Made by a program: the position numbers and the translations under genes
Part shown: in pieces, positions 1 through 9,943 of the stretch
How the letters are laid out: every line of letters starts with the position of its first letter
Numbering within the stretch: the stretch's first letter is position 1
NCBI GenBank assembly: GCA_024220525.1
Contig: JAMYWO010000062.1
Coordinates: forward strand, 98,912-151,528
DNA length: 52,617 nt
Source of the DNA: Cochliopodium minus
Lineage: Eukaryota; Discosea; Himatismenida; Cochliopodiidae
Direction of reading: 5' to 3'
The notes under the pieces: model-generated
The model's database searches: none
The model's input: only the letters and a program-made list of their open reading frames with translations
Told to the model about the DNA's origin: nothing

Positions 1-75
1 TTTTTATTTTTTATTTTTTATTTTTTATTTTTTATTTTTTATTTTTTATTTTTTATTTTTTATTTTTTATTTTTT
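1..75. repeat. (TTTTTTA)n microsatellite at left edge
   Basis: About eleven copies of the 7-bp unit TTTTTTA begin at the first base and lie inside the last intron (1-97, donor GTAAAA on the minus strand) of the PI3K fragment. The same array, in the same orientation, ends the window on the right, and its reverse complement lies at about 29005-29078. Confidence 0.97.
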
Positions 76-97
76 GTATTTTATTTTTATTTTTTAC

Positions 98-3000
98 GAA
101 GCTCTTTTCCACTTCGAGGAACCTGATGAGTTCGTGTGCTTGTTGAACGGAGGTAGGGTTGAGGAGATTGAAGCAAGAGAGAATGAGCGGGAGAGCGGCA
201 GGAATGTCAGCGCATATTTGAAATCTCCTGTCCCAAATCTCTTTTTGTTGAGTTGTACTAATTGAAAATAATAAAAATTAAAAAAAAAAATTAATTTTAA
301 TAAAAATTAAATTATTAAAATTAAAAAAAAAAAAAAAAAATATTTCTAATTCAAATCTCATCTAATCAACATTTGAATTCAAAAAAAAAAAAAGAAATTA
401 AAGTAATATAAAAAAAAAGAAAAAAAAAAAAAAAAATCGAATTAGAATGTTAACATTGAAAATAATTAGATTTTAATATTAATCAAATCAAAATCAAATC
501 AAAAATTAATTTAATTGAAAAAAGGTTAAGAAATTAAAATTGATCTGAAAAAATAAAAGTTAATTTTAAAAAATTTACCTTGGACAAAACAAAGGATCAA
601 TAGCTAAAAGTTTTTTGATTTCCATGGACAAAGGTTCATTGATCACTTTACACTCGATTTGGCTCAAAGATTTGGTGATTTTCTCGAAGAGGATGGGTTT
701 GGGAGGCTCGCTGATCTCGAATCTCAAAACCACGCTGCTGGTGTCTGGGTTCTCCAAAGTAGGTCCCAATCCGTTTGGTTCCCCAGGCCACAATCTCTTT
801 TCGAAAATGCCACTTTTCTGAAAAAGTTCGAACAATTAAAAAATTTTTAAATATAAAATAATTTTTAAATCATAACAATTTAATTTAAAAAAAAAAAATT
901 GAAATTTTTTAAAAAATTAATTAAACATTAAAAAAAAAAAAAAATTGAAATTTTAACTAATTTTTATTTATATTTCAAAAAAAATTTTTATATTTTAAAA
1001 TAAAAATGAAAAAATAAAAATAAAATAAATTGAATAAAGTTCGTGTTAATTAAATTTTTAATCTGAAAAAAAATTTTTACCATTATATTTCTATAATCAG
1101 ACAAAGAAAAGCAGACAAATCCCAATGGAATGTTTGTTTCGTTTTTACCGGTGATGTGCTCCCTCACCGTTTTGAAGATGCTCTTTCCTTGCTTGCAGCC
1201 GTAGAAAGTGAAGAGGAGGCGGGTCATTTGGCTGAGACACTTGGTGGGAATGTTGAAAGTGAGCCATTCGTTGAACACAGGCTCTTTAACTTTCATAGTA
1301 GTACAAACAGTAGGGATTGTTTCTTCGCCTAAATAAAAAAATAAAATACGAAAAATAAAAAATAGAAAATAAAAAATAAAAAAAAATAACTAAGAAATGA
1401 AAAAAAAAATAAAAAATGAAAAAGAAAATACGAAAAATTAAAACAAAGAAAAACTAACCACAATACAAAGTTACTTCGACGAACATTAGAATTTTTTCTT
1501 GTTGAACCCTCTTCTTGCTGAAAAATTTCTCCAAGAAGTACTTAGACCAGTTTTTCTTCAGATCCAAAAGCTTGATTTGTACGGGGAGCTCGATGTCCTT
1601 ATGCGAGTAGCACTCGATGGACTCCTTCTTCAAGGGCTGGGTGTTATGGAAGATGTGAGAGATTTTGCCTCGGAAATAATTGATTTCGGGGTTTGTGGTA
1701 GCGTACTTATTAGGAATTTTCAAAAAATCGAAAGAAGAATCATAGTTGAGGAGAGGTTGATCACAAGGATTGCTATTACGCACATTGAACTTTTGGGTTT
1801 TGTGGTTGGTCCAGTTGTATTGAACTCGAAAGTCTATCACTTTGGGAACTTCGTTCTCAGGCGGAGATATGTTCTTGTTCTCGTTCAATCTTTTGATCCA
1901 GATGTACTTCTCGTTGTCAGAAGGAGTTTGGAAGATTCTCACAATGGTCTGGTCGTCTTCTTGGGAGATGATCTCAAAGAGATCTCCTCCCCTGTCTCTG
2001 ATTTCGGAATGGCTGATTCGGATTCCGCCTAGAGGCAAGTGAGATCCTTTCATGTTTTCCATCACGTCTTTCTCGAAGTACCATAAAATGTTCCCCTTCA
2101 ATAAATAGAACCTAGAAAAGTTGATTTCCGTTTTCTTTCCCTTCTTCTTCAAAATTCCAGAGTGAGAAACTTCACTGTCGAAAGAAATCGGAGTGAGTAC
2201 CATGTTCTTCTGAGTGTTCAATCTGGTATTGAGTTTCTGCACAGTGGCCATCCTCTCACCGAAGCAATCTTGTACCTGAACGGAAGGAACACACTTTCTG
2301 TGTACCTTGATTCCACAAGAACTACACCCAAAACAAGTTTTGCTCAACCCTATGATCAACTTGTTACAGAAATAACATCTTTCAAAAAAGTCAGAAGAAG
2401 TAGGAGTGAACGCATGGTTTCTTTGTTTGAAATTGCTCATGCTTCTTTCTCTTTTTCCGTCAAAGATAATAGGACCAGATTCCTCAGTATTGTAATCAGT
2501 TTTCAAAGGTCTGAAATCTTCATTTAGGTTTGGAAGAGAAGTGTTTTTGTTAGGGTTTAGAACGTAACTGGTTTGTGGGGTTCTTAGTGAATAATAAATA
2601 TTGTTATTAGGATAAACAACACTGTTTGTATTATTGTTTGTAATATTGGTGTTATTATATGAAATGTTATTGTCATAGCTATTTCTTTTGCTATTATCAT
2701 TAAAATTGGAATCTTCAGGATTGAAGTTGTGAAGAGACAAGTTCTTGTAATTGGTTACCAATGTTTTTTTTTTGGGTTCTTGCTCAATGTGGTTGTTGAT
2801 AGAAGGGATGTTGAACAAATCTCCAGATAAAGCATTATGGCCATTTTGTTCTTGTAAACGTTGGGTGATGAAGCTGTAGAAACCTTCATCTGATTCTTGT
2901 TTAGGAGCTTCAGAACCATATGTATATGAACTTCTCTTGAACTTGACAGGAGGAGTTTGCAAAGTGTTAACATTTGTGTTATTATTATCAACATTGAGTA

Positions 3001-4363
3001 ACGTTTTTGTTGGAACGTTTTTGTTTGGATTGCTTACAGTCTTTACTTTTATGGGGGAGATATTTTTATTAGGTACAACTGTATTGTTGTTTACTTTTGG
3101 GTTGGTTTGTGAGTTGTTCCCTTTGTAGACAGGCTTTTCTATATTGATGTTTGGAAGTTTTACTGGACTGTTCTTAACAGGTTGCTTGCTTTGGCCAGTA
3201 GAACTTTTGGTCGTCTTGGAAGGGCTCTTGGTGGGAGTGTTGGGCTGTTCTATTTTTTGGGGTTCTGTGTTTCTCCTAGGTTTTAAATCTTTGTAGGGAT
3301 CAATTTTTTCGGTGTTGTTAATGTTTGTATTATTGGTGTTGTCTTTATTAGAAAAGTTATTATTGTGGTTAGTGTGGTTAGTGTTAGGATTATTTGTATT
3401 GTTGGTGTTTTTTATATTGCTAGTGTTGTTAGTATGACTATGATTATTGATGGTGTTGTTTATGATAACGTTATTGTTTGATGTATTTACATTATTAGTT
3501 TGATTATTATTAGTTTTGAAGTTATTAGTGTTTTTGATAGGATTTCCATAAATATCTTTCCCATATATCACGCTGTATGGGTCTTCGGAAGTTTTTGGAG
3601 ATGATTCAGGTCTGATGGGTGGATTGGTGCTGTAAAAGTTTGGATTGGTGTTCGTATTAGTTAAGTTATTCGGATTATTTGAAATATTGGGAACAATTGG
3701 ATAGGAATTTGTTGATGTGTAATTGGATGAATACGTATTGGTATCTATTTTGTTGTATGGAAGAGGGTTGTTTATGTTTCCGCTGTTATTATTTGATCTG
3801 ATGGGATTGCCATACATATCCTTTCCATTTAAATCAAGATAAGGATTATTATTGATATCATTAATTAGAGATGAATTATTTGTGTTTATTGAAGGAGAAT
3901 ATGGTGTGCTATAGCTATTAATTTCTTTTGGATTTGATGTTACCAAGACATCATTCTTCTTGATGGGATTGCCATACATATCTTTTCCATAGATGAGATT
4001 GAGATCATCATATGATTGATTTGGAGTCAAATTAATCGGAGAATTTTTATTATTCACACTAATTGAGCTCGAAGAAGAGCTATTTGATGGGTTATCGTTG
4101 GGGCTGGTATTATTTTTGATTGGATTACCATAAATATCGAATAATGGAATTGAATCGTTGTTTATTGGATTTCCATATATATCATAGGATACAAGCTTCT
4201 CCTGAATTATCTTTGATTTTTCATTGAATAATTCAGAAGAATTTCTGGATTGATTTCTGGATTGATTGATAATATTTTGAGCTATATTTGGAGATAATAG
4301 ATTAAATTAATAAACTATTTTTGGTTAATAATTTGAGATATTTTTACTTAAATTATGATCCAT
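98..4363 (-). CDS. Phosphoinositide 3-kinase, N-terminal part (C1-PH-C2-helical), runs off left edge
   Basis: Five exons (4363-4348, 4281-1459, 1328-1081, 817-579, 257-98) give 1162 in-frame residues before the window ends. The first ~620 residues are Asn/Ser-rich with five D-[IM]-Y-G-N-P-I motifs. A C1 zinc finger follows at about 628-675 (Cys/His pattern including CYFCNK, CGIKVHRKC), then a PH domain at about 710-805 (SGILKKKG ... YIWIKRL). The PI3K C2 domain follows (FVEVTLYCGEE, VFNEWLTFNIP, RLLFTFYG, KRLWPGEPNG), and then the start of the PIK helical domain (EIWDRRFQICADIPAALP). The ATG at 4363 is chosen because a 16-nt first exon spliced to 4281 restores the frame and AAAAAA precedes it; the open frame alone has no ATG near its start. 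By family, the enzyme phosphorylates inositol lipids at position 3 on membranes. C1 and PH would recruit it to lipid. No Ras-binding domain is seen between PH and C2. The kinase domain is absent here; 50221-52374 probably supplies it. Confidence 0.9.
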
Positions 4364-4734
4364 TTTTTTTTTTTTTTTTTTCAAAAAAAAAATTCTATGA
4401 AAAAAAACCAAATGAAAGGATTTGCTAAAACTTCCATTTCTTTCAGTTTATTTGATCTGGAAGAATTAAATGTTGATTTTTGATAAAAATGGAATTATTT
4501 GACTTTTGAACAATAAAATTTGTTTTTTGCTACCTAGAAAAGTGAAAGCAATTCGAAAAGGAACAATTTTAAGATTGAAAACGTTTTCAAGTAAATCTAA
4601 ATAATATTTTAAAACTCACAGTGTATCTCCCAAGATGGTTATTCGTATCTTTGAGAATGGATACAACTTTAGATTAAGTTTAAATGTTTCCATCATGCAA
4701 GTCAACAAAAAAAAAAAAAAAACAAAATTTGATT
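4364..4734. other. Intergenic spacer upstream of PI3K gene
   Basis: 371 bp between the PI3K start and the 3' end of the LRR gene, both on the minus strand. It is AT-rich with a poly-T run at about 4361-4382 (poly-A before the ATG on the coding strand). It should contain the PI3K promoter. I see no convincing exon or defined motif. Confidence 0.6.
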
Positions 4735-6080
4735 TTAATCTTCATCAACACTGATGATTAATTTCGGCCTCAAAAAAGTGAGAAAGTAATTAAAAAGCAT
4801 CCTGGGCATCAAATTGAAGACAGTCTTACAATGTTTAAAAATTAAAATCATTAACAACTTGTATTTCTTCGTTTTCAAATTGATGTCCAAAAAATCCTCA
4901 ATTCTGTACTTAATGTTTTTGTTAGTGATGTTGTTGAATTGGATGTTCAAATTGGTCAGGTTTTGATTGATGAACAAACTTTTCCCGAGCTTCAAAGCAC
5001 CAAAATTTTGTATACAATTTAGTTGCAAATCAATGTAGGATAAAGGATTATAAGGATTACCTTTAAAATAGAAGATTCAAATATAAAAAATATAAATAAA
5101 ATTTTTTTTTTTCGTTTGTTAAAATTTTTAAAACTTTTAAACAAATTTCTTCATTAAATAGTTTTACTTTTCAACATTTTAGCCAGCATTCTTGCACCTT
5201 CCCCCTGAATTTTGTTATCGTATAAGGACAAATATCTTTGATTATGAAAAATATGAAAAATTTTTTCCTTTTTTTGTTTTCATTTATTTATTTTTTACTT
5301 TAAATTTACATTCCCCATTAATGATCTAAAAGAAATAAATAATTAAAAGATAAATTAAAATAAAAAATTTTAAATGAGAAAAAATAAAAAATGTTGAAGT
5401 AACCAACTTTGCCAATAATACAGACCCCTCATTACCCACATCATTGTTCCCCAAGTCCAATTTAGTGAGGCTCTGATTGAGCGCCAAATACTCGCAGAGA
5501 TACTCGATGCCCACCTTGCTGATATCGTTTTTGGCCAAGTTGATGCTCTTAAGTGTTTTGTTGGAGATCAATGATTTGGAGATGAGTTTGATATGTTCGT
5601 CCTGCAGATTATTATAACTAAGATTTATTTCCTGAAGATAATTATTAGCCTCAAATAACTTTGAGATGTATATTGATCCCTCTGATAACGTATTCCTCTC
5701 CAGATTCAGCATTTTGATGCTCTGATTTGCTTTGAGGTTCTCGTAGATCGAGCGCATCGAGGATTTATCCAGATTGTTCTTGCCCAGATTGATATTGGTG
5801 ATTTCTTTGTACTTGGGATCGAAGATGAAGCCTATTGAAAACATCCCAATCCCTAAATGTTGAACAATCAATAAATATTTATTTATACTTTCCTATTAGT
5901 TAAATGAAGGGAAAATATATTTATATTACCCCTATCCCACAAATTGAGTGTTCCATCATTATTTTCCAGCTATTATTTTTGAATGTAATGCAAATTTATA
6001 AAATTTATTCGAACCAAAATTAAAATTATAACCAATGTCTTCAACTCATAAATTGATATAGAATTTGATTTGTTTCCCAT
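4735..6080 (-). CDS. Leucine-rich repeat protein (RNase-inhibitor type), possible N-myristoylation
   Basis: Six exons (6080-6033, 5969-5930, 5852-5408, 5325-5299, 5235-5168, 5060-4735) join in frame to 317 residues; the fourth is a 27-nt microexon. From about residue 45 onward the protein is tandem LRRs of 28-29 residues with the RNase-inhibitor signature, for example LKSINLAKNDISKVGIEYL and LTKLDLGNNDVGNEGSVLL. The N-terminus MGNKSNSIS fits the general myristoylation pattern (Gly2, Asn6), suggesting membrane attachment; this is inference. The last ~60 residues are basic and leave the LRR pattern. LRR proteins of this kind usually act as scaffolds or regulators; no catalytic domain is present. 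It lies head-to-tail upstream of the PI3K gene. No specific function can be assigned. Confidence 0.85.
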
Positions 6081-6335
6081 TGCTATTTTTTTTTATTATT
6101 TACCTGAAATTCTTTTTCAATAAAAACTTGAAAAGATAAAAAGAAGATTAATTTTTTGATTAAGAAATTGACAAGTTTCTTAATCCGCTATTTTTTCTTG
6201 ATGCGATAAATTAATTCTTCATTTTTAAATTTTGGAAATATAAAAAAATAGGATTTATTTTTTTAACTTTTGTTTGATTTTTCAAATTTACTGAGGAGCA
6301 AGGTGTTGTGTTGAATAATTTTGGAAACAAAAAAC

Positions 6336-8051
6336 TCAATTGAATTTAGGATACATGTTCGTAACGTGAAATTGGATCATAATTGAAAACAGGGGTTTGG
6401 GCAAAAAGAAATTGATCTTTTTCAAATGTGCTCTAATACTCAACAAAAAAGTGAAAACTGAAAGATTGACATTTAAAGGAAAATACTTATGATTAGTTGC
6501 TAACCACAAAGGTTTTCCATTGGAGAGATAAGGATCACATTCCTCTAAGAGAGTTTTAAAGATTTCTTTGTTGGGAATATATGTTTCGAAAATAATGGGA
6601 TAAGTAAAAAGCAAGAAGAGAAGTTTTTTGTCTTTCCTTTGAATAAATTTTTCAAAAATAAATGAACCATCCAAAGCGATTTTTAGTTTAACTTTATTTC
6701 GGAGAAGCAAACCTATTCATATGTTAGCTTTTAAACCAAAAATTTTATATAATAAAAAAATTGTTACTAATTATATCCACGTCAAAATAATTCAGCATGG
6801 TATGATGCCAGATATTCTCTTTGCGATAATCTTTTTTTTTTAAATCACTCTTGTTTTCAATAAGAAACTTCATGAAAGGATAAATTAACTTTCTTTGGAT
6901 TTTAAATTTTAGTTTATCAAATTTATTTAGATGTAAATACATTGTAATCACCTGTTTGTATTTCTAGAAAAAAAATTTTAAAGGATAAAAATTTCAAGGA
7001 ATATGTAAGAGTACCTAAGGGAGTACATGATAGGGGTTGTAAAAGAATGAGGTAAAGTTTGATTGACGTCAGCCTTACTTTGAAGAAATAGCTCAAGGAT
7101 TTCCATAGTACAACTTGGATTTTCTAAGATCAAAAAAAATGGAACATGATTGTACCTATTTGTGACATAACTTGGATCCGCTTTGTACTCGAACAAAAGT
7201 TTCTACAATAAAAATAATCTTAAAATTAATCAAATTTTCAATTTATAAATTAAATTACCAGTATATTGATGTCCAATTTTTTCCCATACCCACACACTGC
7301 GGGTTTTTAAAAAAATATTTATTTTTTAAAACAATATTATACTTCAACTTTGTAAACCTTTTTGGAGGGCATTACAACTTATATCGCATTTGTTTTTTAC
7401 TTTCAAAAAAAAATTTTACTTTAGTTTATTCAAATTTTTAAAAATTTTTGGTACACAACAATTTTAGTATTTCAAAGTTAGTATCTGTCTTTTCTAAAAA
7501 ATTAACTATGAGACTATTAGACTCTGTTGTAGATTTATCAATGAGATTCAAGTCTGCTTTGTGATCAATAAATAATTGAATCTTTTGTTTTGTGACATTC
7601 CTCATTTTGCACAAAAAATTTACGGTAGGCATCATGGAATACTATTAAAATAAATTTGTATTTTTTTTTCAATTTTTTTTTAAAGTTTCAAACCCCATCA
7701 ATCTTTAACAAAATTTTGTTTTACAAAAGTTTTAAAGAATTAAAATAAAATTTTACCTTATTTGGATCAGATTTCTTCTTCAATAGAAGTTCCAAAATTT
7801 CCATATCCTTTTCACAAAAAAGATCAAAAATCAAATTTCCAAAAATAGGAATTTTATTATAATAAAAAGATAGAGGAACATACCAAATTATTTTCAACAC
7901 AAATTTGGAGAATTGTGGATCCATTATGATCTACACTATTCACATCATTCTTCTTTATAAAAGATTTTATAGCATTATTATCACTTTTCTTGATGGAATC
8001 ATACAATATTTCGGAAGAAAAATAGGTTATATATTTCTTATGGTTCATCAT
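6336..8051 (-). CDS. Ankyrin-repeat protein with one unresolved splice junction
   Basis: Seven exons (8051-7884, 7807-7757, 7641-7455, 7296-7259, 7202-7015, 6963-6768, 6712-6336) code for degenerate ankyrin repeats, e.g. DMEILELLLKKKSDPNK, IQLFIDHKADLNLID, ILKLLFEYKADPSYV, ILELFLQSKADVNQ and FMKFLIENKSDLKKKD. All junctions are phase-consistent except exon 5 to exon 6: exon 5 ends in phase 2 at CTTAG|GTACTC, while exon 6 must start in phase 0 after TTCTAG. One base appears to be missing, or the gene is damaged there. The start is the first of two consecutive ATGs. Ankyrin repeats mediate protein binding; there is no other recognisable domain. An RNP-like or kinase function is not supported. 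Confidence 0.78.
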
Positions 8052-8105
8052 TGTTTTGAAAAGCTTTGGGGGAATAAATAAACTTTAATTTTTTTTTTTT
8101 TAAAA

Positions 8106-9752
8106 TCATTTTTGGAGGATATTTCTCAATTTTTGATTTCGATTCTGAGGTAACTTTTTAGATATCTCTTTCCTCTTTTTTTTGTGGGTAACATTATCAG
8201 AATGATCGTTGGGAGAAAAATGGTTCTTATTTTCCGAAAGAGGAAGGGGAGTATCGATAGAAGTTGGTCGTATTGTCAAAAAGTTTTTGAGCCAATAATC
8301 ATCAATATAAGGTTGATCAAAAGTAGCAACAACGGAAATAGGATGAAACCAATAATTGAAAGCCATGTGTACACTATCATCGTTTCCCACGGAAAGAACC
8401 TCGTGAAACCATCCAGCAGGCAAGTATAACATCTCACCTTCGTTAAGATCAAGGGTGAGACAGTTAGCTTTTTGAAAGAGAGGGAAGTTTTTTTTGATGT
8501 ATTCAGAAGATTGTATTTTCTTAAAATCGTTGTTAAAAGTTTTTCTGAGTTGAGGAATGTTTATTCTGGAGAAATGTGGAGGCTCACTTGATTGTTCTGG
8601 AGAAGATTTAGATTTTTTTTTTGTTTCCTCAGAAGAATTGTTGGATAGATCTTCGTCGAAATCATCTTTGAGATCATCGAAATTAGTCGGAAAGTCATCG
8701 CTGGAATCATGAAGATAAGAATTGTCTTGGTAGTTTTTTTTTTTTGTGCTTTTGTTGTTATTATTGTTTTTATTACTATTTTTGTTCTTGTTTTTATTAT
8801 TTCCTTTGATAACCTTTGTTTTTTCGATTTTTTTGGCACCGCAATACTCAAGCTCATCAAACTCTGATTCGCTTTGAAAATGATCAAGACAAACCCTAAG
8901 CTTCAACTCTTCTTTTTGAAGCTTATCACGGAGAAATTCGTTGTTCTTATCTTTAGAAAGAAGTATTTGTAGATTTTGAGATTCTTTGGCGTGATATTCT
9001 ATCAATAATCTCAATAATGCTCCATCACTTCTGGTGGGATTGATATCATAATTGATCAATCCATTAGAATGTACTCTTGAGATTTTTCCGTATGTATACA
9101 TGAGATGAGACTCTGATGGGGGAAATAATGTGAATTTTTTTCTTCCTTTCAATAGAATGTACAGATTATCATGATAATCATGATGTAATCCACTTGATGT
9201 GGTCACTTTGGATTTTCCCATCCACAAATTTATGTTGGTAGGGATCATCTTTCCAAATAATTTAGGTTGAATTGGAAAATCTTTGGACATTGTATCTAAT
9301 GGTTCTCCAAATCTATCATTTGAGATGTAAATAAAGTTATTATGAATAAAGATTTTTTTTTACAATTTTTTTGGCAATCCATAAGAATCTTCGTCAATAT
9401 TTTGGGTAGTTATATAATATTCTTCACCAGATTGATCCTTCAAATGATCCAAATATTCTCCAAAATTCATTTTCGATTTATTTCCTATGATCGATAATCT
9501 TTTTATAAATTATTAAAACAAAAATTAATATATACCTTTGCCAAATTGTCCATTTTCCTTTTTTTCCAATTGTATCTCACAATTTTTAGCATTTTCCATC
9601 AAATAATCAAGATTTCTCCAATTATTTGCTTTCCATTCTTTATCATCGATTTTATTAACAAATATGACAGGAGTTCTCGTTTTGATATATCTTTCAAAAA
9701 AATCTTTTGGATCTATGTTTGCATTTATCTTATCTGTTTTCCATTCTTGCAT
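8106..9752 (-). CDS. JmjC/cupin_8 Fe(II)/2-oxoglutarate hydroxylase, JMJD7-like
   Basis: Three exons (9752-9536, 9484-9364, 9312-8106) join in frame to 514 residues. The N-terminus (FFERYIKTRTPVIF, W-N-W spacing) matches the lead-in of small JmjC hydroxylases. The double-stranded beta-helix follows, with the iron-binding HxD in GLHHDYHDNLYILLKGRKKF and the distal histidine in GEMLYLPAGWFHEVL. All three metal ligands are present, so activity is plausible. Between the two halves lies a low-complexity Lys/Asn/Asp/Ser insert of about 130 residues not typical of the family. The C-terminal tail is Lys/Asn-rich. The order of motifs and the MLYLPA-WFH block resemble JMJD7, a lysyl hydroxylase of DRG GTPases, more than histone demethylases; substrate assignment is inference. 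It is divergently transcribed from the FKBP15-like gene across 191 bp. Confidence 0.85.
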
Positions 9753-9943
9753 TTTTTTTAATTTTGATAAATATTTGACATTAATTAATTGTATTTGACA
9801 TTAATTAATTGTATTAAATTAAATTGTGTTATTGAGATCTGTTTAATTTCAAATCCTTCAATTCTGGATCAATTGATTTTTAGGAAACAATAAAAAATAT
9901 TCAAAAGAAAAAGAAAATATATAAAAAAAAAAAAATTAATTAG
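9753..9943. promoter_or_regulatory. Divergent promoter region between JmjC and FKBP15-like genes
   Basis: 191 bp separate two start codons pointing away from each other, so both promoters must lie here or within first exons. It contains a 20-bp element, TTGACATTAATTAATTGTAT, repeated twice in tandem (9775-9794, 9795-9814) and including the palindrome TTAATTAA. An A-rich run precedes the FKBP15-like ATG. Confidence 0.6.
9775..9814. repeat. Tandem 20-bp repeat with TTAATTAA core
   Basis: Two perfect adjacent copies of a 20-bp unit sit in the divergent promoter. The unit is more complex than the simple A/T runs elsewhere in the spacers, so it is a candidate transcription-factor site. Confidence 0.85.

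Noticed and set aside
1499-2527. Plus-strand open frames over the PI3K C1/PH exon
   Set aside because: Antisense shadows; the minus strand carries clear C1, PH and C2 motifs with consistent splicing.
4057-4363. Start of the PI3K gene at a GTG at 4057
   Set aside because: The frame stays open upstream with two more YGNPI motifs, and a 16-nt ATG exon at 4363 splices in perfectly.
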